DNA from: Anaeramoeba flamelloides
Lineage: Eukaryota; Metamonada; Anaeramoebidae
Assembly (NCBI GenBank): GCA_027625915.1
Contig: JANTQA010000047.1
Location: forward strand, 6,200,001 to 6,264,000
Direction: 5' to 3'
Length of the DNA: 64,000 bases
Shown: in pieces, positions 41,761 to 54,529 of the stretch
How the letters are laid out: every line of letters begins with the position of its first letter
How positions within the stretch are numbered: the stretch's first letter is position 1
Translations under genes and position numbers: made by a program
Notes under the pieces: generated by a model
What the model saw: the letters and a program-made list of their open reading frames with translations, nothing else
Told to the model about the DNA's origin: nothing
Database searches by the model: none

Positions 41761-42254
41761 TCATTTAAAATTGAAAAAAAATCTTGTTGAAAAAAATTGT
41801 AAAATTTTGCAATGAAGAAAAAAATTTTTATTTTTTTTTCTAATTTAATTTATATTTTTTTTTATTTTTAAATTATTTAGAATCTAATATAGATATTGAT
41901 ATTGAATAGTAATCAGTAGATAAAAGAAATTTTATATGTGATGTTATAATAACTTATATAATGAATAAATTATTTAATCAAGCATTTTAGGCAATTTTGG
42001 GGTGCAAAGGGCCCCCAAAAAATTTCCAGTAAAGTATGATGTGTTTTAAATGTTAAAAATAAGAGGTTTTTGATGTCTAGACAAACTTTTCAAAAAAAAA
42101 AATAAATTTATTTTGACAAAATTTGGAAAAATAATAAAATCACAATAACCAAAAAAAAATTCCCAATGTTGAAAAATTTTTTTCAAGTTATTTTTTTATT
42201 TTAAGTAACGATACAATTTTTAATTATAAAATTTTCTTTCTAAGATAATTGTTT

Positions 42255-42367
42255 ATTAATTCTATACCTTATTATCCTTTGAAAATAACTCAAATTAAAT
42301 ATTTTGTTTGAAATATTTTTAGGTTATTTGGGGTGCTAAGGGATATATATATATATATATATATATT
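42255..42367 (+). repeat. Third LINE-type 3' terminus at (TA)n
   Basis: Ends GGTTATTTGGGGTGCTAAGG GATATA followed by ten TA units, the same terminus as 18140-18176 and the 40.8 kb copy. Upstream similarity fades within about 100 bp. A related but not TA-linked string, GGCAATTTTGGGGTGCAAAG, occurs at 41990-42009. Confidence 0.45.
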
Positions 42368-42953
42368 TATTGTATATGTTTGTGTTAAAATATGTATATT
42401 TTAAACACATTAATTCGTTATTTTATTGATAAAAAATCATTTGGGTTAAAATTTTTACTTATATTAAATTATGTTTTGGCTCTCGAGATGTGTTTATACA
42501 AATGCTTTTAAATCAATCATAGAGTAAACCAAAAAAATAGATATGAGAAAGTTTGTATTTAGAGCAAATAGACTTTTTTAGTACCAAACAAGAAAGATCA
42601 CCTTTCTAAATAAACCTTTTAAAATAAAGAATGAAAAAAAAAAAAAAAAAAATCTACCAAAAGCCTGCCTCGAAAGATATTTCTTCTTAATCTTCTTAAT
42701 TTGGACAAACATAAAGAATATAAAATTACTGATAAAAAAATAAATTAAAAAAATATATAGATCTTTTCTTATTTATTCTTTGGTTATGGTGTGAACAATA
42801 ATTAGGTTAATAATTGCAAACTTGTGGATTTAAAAAGAGACAAAATTTAAAAAATAAAAAAAAAATTAAATCATAGAAAAAGAAATAATTTGATAAAAAA
42901 AAAAAACAAAAACGAAATAGTCTTGCTGAAAAAATAATCAACAAATATATGAA

Positions 42954-44084
42954 TTATTTTTCTTTTTTCTTTTCATCGTTTTCGGTAATGTCAATTTCTT
43001 TTTTAATCTTATTTTTGTTGTTTTTTTTTTCTTTCTGCTCTTCTTCAGATTCTTGGTATAGTGTTTTAAAAATTTCTTCATAGTGTTCATTAATTTTTGG
43101 TCTTTTTAATTTCATAGTATCTGTTAATAAACCATTTTCAATTGAGAACACATTATGTTCAAAATGGTATTTTTTAGGAATTTCAAATCCAAATAATTTT
43201 TTCGTTTTTGCGGTTTCATTTATTTCGTTAATAACCTTTTGTTGAAATTCCTCTTCATTGCATAAGTCTTCTTGCTCCTCTAAGGGGATTCCTAAAGATT
43301 CGAAATCTGGTATAACAATTGCTACGATGAAGTTTTGAAAAGAATTTCCATAAATAACAATTTGGCTGACAGATTTTGCCTTGGATAAGATATTTTCCAC
43401 TTTTTCTAAAGCAACATATTCTCCTTGCGAAAGCTTTATAATATTTTTTTTCCTATCAATAAGAGCCAACGTACCTTCAGGATTAAATTGCCCAATATCG
43501 CCGGTTTTAAACCACCCATCTTCAGTTAACGCTTCTTTTGTTTTTTCAATGTTTTTAAAATATCCTTGGAAAACTGCTCCGCCCCGAAAGCATACTTCTC
43601 CTTGATCTTTGCTTGCAAAATAATTCATTTCTGGAACATCTATAAGTTTGATTTCAACTGAGACTTTTGGTGGGCCAGTGTTGCCGATACTTACGTGATC
43701 AAAAACATGAGTAGCTCCATTTGCAATTGTTTCAGAAAGCCTGGATAATAATTTTTATAACAAGAGTGAATAATGATAAATTATATCAAATTTAAAGATT
43801 TAGTAAAAAAGAAATAAATAAATAATTGCATAACAGCTAAATGATAAATGTTTTGATATTCCATGACTTGAGGATTGGTGAAAAAAGCACTCAAATTTAT
43901 TTATGAAATAAAATTTTTCATTAATTGAGCATAAAGAATTTGATACGATTTCTTTTTTTTTATTTTTTCTTTTTTTTTTGATTTTTTCGATTTATTTCTT
44001 TTTCTGATTTTTTTTTTTTAATCTTTTGTTATTCTTTTTAAAAATTTTGTTGGATTTCTATTCAATTTTTCTCTTTTTATTTTT

Positions 44085-44156
<72 letters not shown>

Positions 44157-47100
44157 AGTTCAGCTGAAAAAAAAATAAAAGATCTTAAAAATATCAAATA
44201 ATCATTTCGAAAATTGTGGTTATGTAATGACTTTTAAAATGTATATATTTAATTATTAATTAAAAGTTCTACTTGTTAACCTTTTTTTCGGTGAAATTAC
44301 AGTGATAAAAAATTTCGAAATTCTCATTTCAAAAATTGTGACTCACTTTTTTTTTTTCGGTTTTTGGTTTTCTTTTTTAAAGTATCAGGGTTTTGTATGT
44401 TTAGTATACTTAAAAAGGAAATTTTTAATAAGTATTAATTATTCGTTATTCTTGGGTAATATTAAAAAAAAATTTTTTTTTCAATTTATAATATAGATGA
44501 GTCTCGTTTTTTTTGAGATATAGTTTATTTTGATTTGGATTAAAGAATAACTTTCCAGAAAAAAAATGTCAATTGGAAAAAAATTATCTAATCTATTTAA
44601 TTATAAATTGTTTAATGGAAGTTATCATTTTCAAATCTTTTTTTTACTTATTATTTTTGTCTTCATTTGAAAAACAAAACCAAATACAAAAAATGAAATT
44701 GATTTATAAAATCAAAAGAGAATTCCAAACATCAAATTAAAACAAAATTTAAGCAAGTTCGAATTTTCTAAATTTGAATTTTAATTCAAAATCTATGTAA
44801 AATTGCTTTTTTTTTTGGCTTTTTTATTACCGTACTTTTTTTCCATTTGTATGGAATTAGCTTTAAAGGTTTAACTTTAATAAAAAATTTTTCAAATTTT
44901 TTAAAATTATTTATTACAATTTATGTGAGCACGTGTTCTTTAGTTACTTTTTCAAAATAAAAATAAAAAAAAATGATGATATAACAAGTCTGAATTAAAA
45001 ATGAGCATTTACTCCTAGTCAATTACTTTCTATTGATCCTTAGGGAAGTATAAAGCTTTAAACTTGCAATTTTTAAAGCGTGGGGATTTCTATGTTTATA
45101 TTAAAAGGTGTTTGTTGGAATTTCCATTAAATCACTAAAAACAAGCTTTTCGAGTACTAGTAATTTTAAAAATAGGAAAGATATATTTCTATTTTTTTAA
45201 GTTTAATTTTTAAAAATATGCAAGTAGATTTAAAAAGTCTGACAAAAAATTTTTTTAATATAGTGATGAAAATAGTTCTTTATAAAGCACTTCGCGGGGT
45301 AAAAATTCAAAGGGTGACCTAAAATCCTTTTTTTTTGATCTTTTTTTTTAAAAATGTTCGTTTTTAGTTTTTTTATTGAGTCAAAAGAGCAATAAAAATT
45401 ACTTTCTACAAAACAAAAAGAATTTATCTGAAGGATGAAATTATTGAGTGGCTTTTTGGTTGTGAAAATAGTTATGAATTTTCAAATAATTAGAGTTTAG
45501 TCGAAATTTTTCTTATAATAAAAAAAATAGTTGAATCAAAACAAGAAAAATGAAAATCAAAAAAAGTAACGAGATAAAATGAAAAAGATATAATAATAAT
45601 AATTTGAAGAAAAAACAAAATCTAAAAGTTTCCACTCAATCTGCACTCATTTTTATAAAAAAAAAAATAAAAAAAAAAATCAATAAGAGGCAATATCTTT
45701 TTCTTTTTTTTTCCTTTTCCAAAAAATTTAAAGTTTGATCTAACTTTTTATAACTTTTTTAAACTAATAAAAATTCAATAAAATGCACACATGCATCATT
45801 TTAATCACGCCCTTCTTTTATTTATCCATTCTATTAATTTAACCAAGAAAAATGTTGAATGAATTTGAAAATAATTCATTTGACAAAAAATGTTTTTTTA
45901 AGAGAAGTGGTCTCCTGCCCACTTTCATATCTTTACTAATTCGTTAAGGTTTAACGATGTTTTTATATCAACTTTTGAAACCCTTTTTTTTTGTAACATT
46001 TTTTTAAAATGACAAAAAGTAATATAAATAAAAATCAAGAAAAAGCAATAAAGAAAAAAAAAAATAATAATAATTACCCATAACCCTGTAAAGTGTTCCT
46101 GCAAAAAACGACTCTTAAAAATTCATGATCTTCTTTTGTAATTGGTGCAGCACCAGTAATCAGCATCTTAATACTTCCACCCAGAACTTGTCTAACTTTC
46201 TTAAAAACAAGACGATTCCAAAATGGAGATTCTTCATTAGTTTTTAATTTTTCTAAATTGGCTTGATATGCCTTTTCAAATAACATCTTTTTAATACCTT
46301 TAGTTTTATCAACGTTATCCCTGACTTTAGAGCAAATACGAGACCAAACTCTTGGAACTCCCGCCATAATTGTTGGTTTACAGGCTTGGAGATCAGATAA
46401 TAAATTTCGTATATCACCTGTGAAAAATGCGATACGTCCACCCATGGAAATCAGAAAATTTATCATAATTCGTTCAAATACATGCGCTAAAGGTAAATAG
46501 CTTATATATGCTTCCTCTTCTGTAGCTGGGTAGCCCTTTTACAGATAATATTATGAGTTTGAGTATAAGTATTATGATTAAAATATTTATTATTAAAGTT
46601 ATTAATATAGATATTATTATTTTGAGTTTTATAGTTCTTGTTATTATCAATGTTGACACATTATACTATTCCAAAAAACAAAAATATACATTTTTGTTTG
46701 AAATAATTAAGTGGAACGAATCTTTATTAAAATTTCTTCATTCAAGACACAGATTAGTTATTTTTAAATAAAGAAATTTTTATTATGTTCAGATTTAATT
46801 TCAAATCAATTTTTTTTTTTTTTTTCCAAGACATAAGAATGCAAAAATAGCCATCCAATGAAAAAAAAAAATTTAAACTAGCAAAAGTCATAAAAAATTT
46901 CAAAAAGATTACTTTTTGAAATTTTTATAAAACTGTATCTTTTTTTAAAAAAAAATTTGATTTAAATTTGAAAAGCTTACAATTCCCCTATTAAAATAAA
47001 ATAATAAAAAAAAATAAATAAAAGAAAAAAAAAAAAAAAACAAACATTAGTTAGAGAGTGTGTGAGAATAGAGTATTAAAATTATTAGAAAAAATAATAA

Positions 47101-50100
47101 AAAGCATTTCATGATTTGTTATAATATTCTTTTTAAATCTGAGAATTTAAATTCCATTTTAAAAAATTATCCAATTTCAATTGAAAAAATTTCAATCACC
47201 AAGATGATCTATAAATCAATTCAGTGAAATGTTCTTTTAAAAAAATTGTAAAATTATGTAATATATAAAATTATTTAAGAACTTTAAAGTATTTGAAAGT
47301 AACTCAACAAAAATGCATTGTTGTAAATAAAAGAAATAAAATATACTGTTTATTGTAAAATAAAAAGATCAAAATTTTTATTCAGCTTTCCAAAAAAATC
47401 ATCATCCCAAGAATTAAAATAAATCATCAAATTACCCAATTTTCAAAGGGGAATTAATAATTTAAACTGATTTTAAGAATTAAAAATTTGAAATGAAGCA
47501 TCTATTTAAAAATCTTTTTTTGGAAAGCTGAAGGAAAATTTTGTTCCATTTATTTTGTAACAAATAGTATAAGTTCTAAGATTGTAATTATTAGGTTTTG
47601 TAATTTCATAGTCATTTTTTTTTTTTCTTTTTTTATTTCATTTAACCAATTAACATCGATGATTTTGATTTGAATTTTTGGTATTAATTTTTAATTTCTT
47701 GTCAATATTAAATGAAATATTTTTATTTTGGTGATTTCCGTTTTTTTTTGATACAGTTGCTCCAAACTGATCGTGAAATTTGTGAGAAATAAAAAGTGAT
47801 TTTTTCTTATTTGTAATTTTCTTTTATAATAGAATTTTATGCACATACAATCGCTTTTTATAGATTTTGCAATTTTATCATCAACCAAAAATAATTGTGA
47901 ATAAAAAAAAAAATCATTTCCTTAAAATAGTTTCCAACATTTTTAAGTTTCAACAAATGAACAAAAGGTTTTACAAAACTTTTTGAAGATCTTGAAATTT
48001 CAAAAAATAAAAATTCTGAATATTTAATGTATAATTAAAGAATTACTTTGGAAGAGTTTAATCTTTTGATTTTTTGATGTTTTAGAAATTCTTTTTTACA
48101 GAAAAAAAAAAAAAAAACGATTCTCAGATGTTATCAAGTGTGATTTTTGTGTTAATTTTTTTCCATTTTTTCTTTGGGCGGATTTTCTTTTTATTGAGAA
48201 GAAGAATTACAAAGGAAAAAGATCAAGTGGTTATTTGCTAATACCAAGATATTGAAACATGAAAGTATGAGTAAATTGAAAATCAAAATAAAAAAAAAGG
48301 GTAAAGGCAAAAAATACCAAGAGAGAGGTCAAAAAGAAAAAAAGAAATAACAACAATTAAATAACTGACATCCAAAAATTAATTTCCATGATCAATTATC
48401 AAATTAAACCAAATTATCATGTTTGTGATTTTGGATATTCTTAATTAAATAAAGATAGCATTATTTTTTTTTTTTTTTTTGATATTTTTTACCAATTTAT
48501 TCTTATTAATCACTTGTAATGTTTTTTTTTTTTGATTTTTTATCGATTTTTTATGAAAAACTCTTTTGAAATTTTCTTTTTTTTTTTTCTTTTTTTCATT
48601 TTTTCTTTTCAACATAAAAATAATTTGTTGCTTTTCTGTTGGTCTTCTCTGTTTGTCTTTCCCAATTATTTAAAGAAAAACCATCCTTTAATTTATAATA
48701 CTGCCAAAGTTATAATGTGAATAAAAATCACTAAATAAAGTTTTGTGGTTATGACAAACACGAGGTTCTATCTTTTGTTATTACCTATGTTACATTCAAA
48801 AAACAATAAAAAAGTTTAATTTTTTTTGTGGTAGCCGATTATAATCTATAAATTTATATAATAGCTTCTTATAGAAACAATTTTTTTTTTTTTTTTTGGG
48901 ATTTTGCTGTTGTTTCATTATTAATTGAGAAAAAATTTTCACTTTAATTTTTGTTTTTTCATTGATTAACTATTTTTATTTAAATAAAACCCATTTAACT
49001 TTAGTTGGTTCTTAATAATTTTAGAGTTTCTTATATAGTATTTAATAGGGAAATTCATGAAAAAATATTTTTTTAGGAGATAAAATGAGATTATCACGAG
49101 TTCGGTCAAATATCACTAATAAAATAGTTTTCACAAATTCAAGATGTATTTCTGAAACTGTCTTTGGCAGCTCGAAAAAATTAAGATTTATTTCGTTATC
49201 TTTGAGCAAAATATAAATAAAAAATATTCAATTAATAATTTTTTTTTTTTTACTATTTATTGGCTTTTGAAGTTAATCCTGTGAAGATTAAAGATGGGGA
49301 ATCTAATAAATACAAAGTATAAAATATAAATGTCAATGATGTGTTGGTTCTAGTAATTATGATCAGGTAATATTCAAGTTTTTTAAAATAATTTTTTGGT
49401 TCCCAAAAAAAGTGTATTTCCTATAGTTACATTTTTTATTCTATGGTAAAAGAAAAAATTTACAGAGTAAAACTGAAGTAGAGTATTTATTTGTGGTGAA
49501 AAAATTGGATTTCACTTATCAATTAGTAAATATTTAATAATTACAGAGTTAAATCACTATTAGTTGAAATATAAATTGATCAAAATTTTCATTTGTCTTT
49601 TCAAAAAAAAAAAAAAAGTTTAAAAGATCTATTAAAATTTAGGCTCTTTAATAGACTTTAAACCCTGTTTATATTATTATTTCTAATTCTAGAATTGGGG
49701 ACTTTGATGATTTATTTTGTTTTTTTGGTAGGTGATTTTTTTGGAAGGTTGAATGAAAATTTCGATCTTTTGATTTTACATCTAACAAGATTTTTCAGTT
49801 CATGTAACATTTCAAATGTTTAATTCTTCAAAGAAGCTTAAATTATTAGTTTCTATTTGAGAATGGATGCCTCAATGATTGATACTTGGAATTCTTTTTT
49901 TTTCTTTTTTTTTTATTAATGGAAAGCCGAATGAAAATTTTGTTTATTGTAATTTTCAATTAATAGTAAAAACTCTTGGAGGAACATATGAAAATTTTTT
50001 CCTATTCAATCGGGAAATACCAGTATATAGAAAGAGTGAAATCGAGTTCTATTTCTAATAAAGTTCAAGGTGGGTTTAAAATGACTATAAACAAAATAAG

Positions 50101-53100
50101 AGAAAAGGAGAGATTAAATCTATCATAAAAAGGAATGAAAAGGAAACTCGACATATTTCTTTCTATTTTAATTGAAGAACTAAATGAAAAAAAACAACAA
50201 TTAATATTTTTCAACTGAAAAATGTATTTTCGAAAGATAATTTCATCTTGACAAACACCAAGTAATTTTGGTATTTTTGTTTTTTGCCTAAATTATGAAA
50301 TCTCATTTGTCCTTTTAAAAAGTGAATCAAGTGACAACGTTGTAGATAGTGATCTTGGTGGTTACAATTATTGACAAATTGATTGAAAAAATGTCTTGTT
50401 GGAGTTTTCAGAAAAGAATATTTTCATAAAAATGCAAGATTATCAAATAACGAAAGAAAATAAAAAAAGAAAAAGTAAAAAAAAAAAATGCATACCTAGG
50501 TCCAAGAGTACCTGCTACTAAATTTTTGTGTGTTAGCATAACGCCTTTTGGCATTCCAGTTGTCCCACTTGTATAAACTAAAGTTGCGAGTGTATCTGCT
50601 TTTGGTAACACAAAGTTGTCTTTATCAAAATTTTTTTTCCCTTTTTTCATCAGATCATTTGTTGTCAATAATTCTATTCCTAATTCTTGTGCTTGTTCAA
50701 TTAAATCTGGATCAAAATCTTCGTCCATTGAAACAATGTATTGAATATTCTCACATGACTTTTTGAGTTCAAAGATCTTTTCAATTTTATCTTTAGCACA
50801 GACTATGATTCTGGATTCTGTTTGGTTAATAATATATTCTGAAGACTCATGCCCAAGGGTGTCATATAAGGAAACGAGTACATAAGAATAACAAAAGCAT
50901 GCGTCTTCTGTCAATTTCCCTTTTGATTGGGTTTAGTGTACACAGCAAAGAGAGACATTTTATAAGATTTATTACATTTTGTTTTAAAAGAAAATTATAC
51001 TTTATTAATGTTTTCTATTTTTAAATACATTTAAATCGTTTTATTTGAAGAACCATCATCCTGTTAGTGTATTCCAGATCAATATTGTTTTTTTTCTTGT
51101 ATTAAAATAGATTTCACTTTTTTGACATCAATTAAATAGCTTTACCACAACTGTTTAAAGACACATTATATATTTTAAGGGTAAAATCATTACGAAGAAA
51201 AAAATTTTTTTGTAATTTTTATGAGTTACTAATTAATTTAAAAACTATCCAACCGACCTGGGTTGTATAATAGATTCATAGAATTCAACAATGAAAAAAG
51301 AGGATATTTTCAGTGAAAAATACCAAATAGTAACACTGAATTTCCATTTAGAATAGTTAGGATATATAATTTTGAAAGAATCTGTGTTAAAGTTTGGAAG
51401 TGTCGCTTTTTGGCGCTTTTTGAGATCTCAAAGATTTGTTTTTTTTTCATTTTCTTCATTTTCAATTCTTAAAATGAGTTTTTTTTTATCAAAAGAAATA
51501 TTACAAGAACATTACTTTGTCAAATACAGTGGGTTATAAAGCAACCACAAATTGGATTAAATTGAATTAAATCGTTTTTGAACAGCAAAGAAAAAAATTT
51601 GTTTCGAATTGAAGAAATTTATGGCTTTGGAAAAATAAAATAAAAAAAGATGAATTTTTTGCTTTCAATTTTGATTTTTTGAAATTGAGAACTCTTTCAA
51701 ACTTATTTTTGTTAATTTTAAAATTTGAAATGATTACTTTTTGTTTTTTTTTTTTTGAAAAATTGAATTTTTTTTTTGTTTTTTAATATTTTTGTCATTC
51801 TAAAAGATATCATTTCAGGATATACACTTGAAATTAATCCATCGTATAAATTACAATTATTGACTTTCTTTTTGGTTTGCATTTTTTCTGATCTTATCTC
51901 CAATATTAAAGTAATTTATTTTTGGAAAAATTAATGTTTATTGATGATTTTTTTTTGAATCTTATTTTCAATACCTCACTTCCCAAGACCTTAAAAAATA
52001 TCTCCAAGAACATATTAATGCAATTGGGTTTTCATTTAAGCCAGTTATTCGAACTTTATTAGTAATAACTCTTTAAAATTTCCAATAATTTCCTCCATAA
52101 ATCAATCTAATTCTTCACTCCACTTTGCTGTAAGTTGGGTTTGATAATCGAAAAAAAAATTAAAAACCCCAAAAAACACCTTATTTGAGAAATGGTGTTT
52201 ATTTTAATCATTCGAGAAAAGATAGCAAGAGCCTTTACCAAAATGTAGAGATTAGAATTTGTGAATATCTGAAGAATTCATTTGAGAACGTACCTCTTTA
52301 AGCAAGGAAATACAAAACAAGAAAAAATTTGATGATTGGGGTATTTTTTTCGAATGATCTTTTAGTTTTCAATCTTGGAATCGAAATCCTTTATTGGTTA
52401 TTTAATTTTTAAATTGAGATCCTTGGAATTTTTTTTTTTTGTTAATTGAATTCTGACACAAGAGAAAACTAATTTTTCTATTAACATTTTTTGAGGGGTA
52501 ATTCATTCTTTGGGTACTGAGAAAATCATGGTAAGTGACTAGACTATTAATAGAAAAAACTATTGAAATATAAGCGGGAGTTGAGATTCTTCGAAAAACT
52601 GAGTTTGAATAATAAAAGGGAAAAAATTTCCTATTCTTTTCTTTCCAAAAGAGAGAAATTTCAAGAAATTGGGGTAATTTGTCAAATCATTAAAGTGTTT
52701 TCAGTTCAATTTGTTTGGTTCTTTGACACGACTCATAGGGTTTACAAAGAATAATAAAAGAAACTCGGATTCCTAAATATGGAAAATTTTCGATTGTTGA
52801 AAAAAAAATTTTAAAGGTTACTGTCAAAAAAAAAAAAAAAAAAAAAAAAAAAGAAGAATTTTACACTCAAGTCTATTTTTCGACCAAACACAAACAAAAG
52901 ACTCTTCAGGAAGATCAAGAGTTTTTAAACCAGCAGCAAACCAATTCTTTCTCTTAACATAATTTTTATAGGTCAAGTATTGGTATTCCCCATAGGTCTT
53001 TTCATCGATACGTATTCTTGTTCCATACAATGCACGGTTGGGATATTCTTTTGAATAAACATCAAGAAGATCGTAAATAGTTTCTACGTCTTCTCGAAAC

Positions 53101-53210
53101 TTCCATTTGAGCTCACCCTTTCCTGATTTTATATTTCTAAGAATTTTCTCGTCTTTGTTGTGTAAAAAAATTCCTTGTGGTTCTGATGTTTTGGATTGTT
53201 TTTGTCCCAT
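42954..53210 (-). CDS. Long-chain acyl-CoA synthetase (ACSL type), multi-exon
   Basis: Exons on the minus strand: 53210-52865, 50919-50496, 46535-46078, 43740-42954 (about 671 residues). The enzyme activates fatty acids to acyl-CoA via an acyl-adenylate. The start MGQKQSKTS fits an N-myristoylation signal (G2, S6), suggesting membrane anchoring without a transmembrane helix. The first join creates KNRLE|W, matching human QNRPEW, and the last restores QGYG|LSET. Core motifs: [18 protein letters not shown] (AMP/P-loop), [62 protein letters not shown]. The C-terminus carries a Lys/Glu tail. Exon 2 ends in phase 2 (after LGP plus two bases) and exon 3 starts in phase 0 (GYPATEE), so a micro-exon of length 3n+1 must lie unseen in the 4 kb intron. 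The large introns contain repeats and a 64-nt T tract. Confidence 0.93.
44087..44150. repeat. 64-nt poly-T tract
   Basis: An uninterrupted run of 64 T on the plus strand (A on the transcribed sense strand) in the last intron of the acyl-CoA synthetase gene, preceded by 100 bp of T-rich sequence. It is the longest homopolymer in the window. Its exact length may be unreliable in any assembly. Confidence 0.9.
47330..47580. repeat. Inverted repeat element, family S
   Basis: ATTCAGCTTTCCAAAAAAAT (47380-47400) and TTTTTTTGGAAAGCTGAAGG (47516-47535) are arms of an inverted repeat with further pairing outward (AAAATTTT, TTATTTT). Single arms of the same family recur at about 49735-49790 and 49920-49945 (TTTTTTTGGAAGGTTGAATG and TGGAAAGCCGAATGAAAATT), in the same orientation as the right arm. 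All lie in the 4 kb intron of the acyl-CoA synthetase gene. Confidence 0.5.
49680..49960 (+). repeat. Two direct copies of the family S arm
   Basis: GACTTTGATGATTTATTTTG ... GGAAGGTTGAATGAAAATTT and, 160 bp further, CCTCAATGATTGATACTTGG ... GGAAAGCCGAATGAAAATTT repeat the same ~90-bp arm, matching 47340-47480 inverted. Intronic. Confidence 0.45.
51380..51730 (-). repeat. Dispersed repeat family M, inverted copy in ACSL intron 1
   Basis: CTTTTTGAGATCTCAAAGAT, CAAATACAGTGGGTTATAAA, TTGGATTAAATTGAATTAAA and TTTTTTGAAATTGAGAACTC match the reverse complement of 59360-59640. Fits family M. Intronic (intron 52864-50920). Confidence 0.6.
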
Positions 53211-54529
53211 TAGATAACAAATTCAGATTATGAAAAGTTAAAAAAAATAGATTTGTTTTTGGTTTTTTTGAAGATTCATTTTTAGTTTTGATGAAGTGTA
53301 ATTTCTCCTTGACAACAATCATTAAACATGGTTTACCCATCCAAACATGCTTTTTTTGTATTTTTTTTACCCTTTTGATTTTAGGAATAAGAATTTTATT
53401 AACTCAACTTTATTCATTTTCAAACTTACTTTTGAGTCAAGATCCTGGTTTGGTGTTAACAGTTGAATTATATTTATTTATTTTCATTTTAGCTATTTCA
53501 TCATACTCACATATTTTACCAAATTAATGTTACTAAAATCAAATAATTTGAACTTTTTTCTTAATCTTGAAATTTATCATGTTTGTATTATTTTCTTTAA
53601 TTTGTGACAGGAAATGTGTATTTAAAATAACAACCACAAACACAAACCTGTAAAGAGTGCTTTAAAAGAACTGAAAACAGAATTCCAAGATGAACTAACC
53701 CATAAATGCCCATTTATGAACAAAAAGAAAAAGATCTTTTGTATATTCATGCTTTTTATTTCAGTATTTTTTGATACAGTTTAAAAGTTTTACAAAAATT
53801 ATGATAATGTGACTTAAGAAAGTGAGTAAAAGACTCTGAAAAACATTTCAATCAACATTTTTGGAAAATTACTTTTCAGAAAAAGGCATAAAATGGAAAA
53901 AATTTGTAAATATGATGAAATATTTGGAGAAAAGTAAACCTTTGGTTTGTTAAAAAAAAGTGAGATTGGCAAAAAAAGTAACACAATTGTTCAATGATTA
54001 CCTTACAAAAAATACTACCTACAATAGACAAAATAACTAACCCAGAGTTGTTTAATCTGTGATTCAAAATAAAGTATGTTCTTCATTTTTCTTGAAGACC
54101 TATTCTTTATATCATTTTTTAATTAATAATAGATAATTTTTATTTCAAGTACCCAAATATTGTTTCCGAAAATTGGTTTTAAAAATCCCAAGATCTTCAA
54201 AAGATCATATGATATTCAAAGTCTTGAGATAAAATGTATTTTTCTTAATTTGAATAAATAAAAATTCTTCAAAATTTGAATTTAACAAATAACAAAAAGA
54301 AACCATTATTTATAAGTCTTGGGTTCAATAAATTTTCAAAAGTTTTGCTCAGATTACTTCAAAGAGAAGTTAAACAGTTTGTGAAATACTTTTTAAAAAT
54401 TTTCATTTCCTTTTCCTGCAGTTCGTTTTCAGAGTGAGAAGAGAAATTACAAACAACTGCAATAAAAACTCTATTTGGATCAGAAAAATAGGGAAAATGA
54501 AGTGAGAACTGTTGGGCCCATTTATTACT
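53211..54529. other. Upstream of the acyl-CoA synthetase gene
   Basis: The first ~80 bp form the 5' flank of the ACSL start codon. On the plus strand an open frame 53288-53527 encodes 79 residues with two hydrophobic segments (e.g. GIRILLTQLYSFSNLLL and LYLFIFILAISSYS). It could be a small membrane protein or an exon, but no family is recognised and the hydrophobicity may only reflect T-richness. Nothing else is seen. Confidence 0.3.

Noticed and set aside
49265-49375. Plus-strand stretch [17 protein letters not shown] with a donor-like end
   Set aside because: An in-frame stop follows and there is no partner exon; it lies antisense in an ACSL intron. Possible debris but not supportable.
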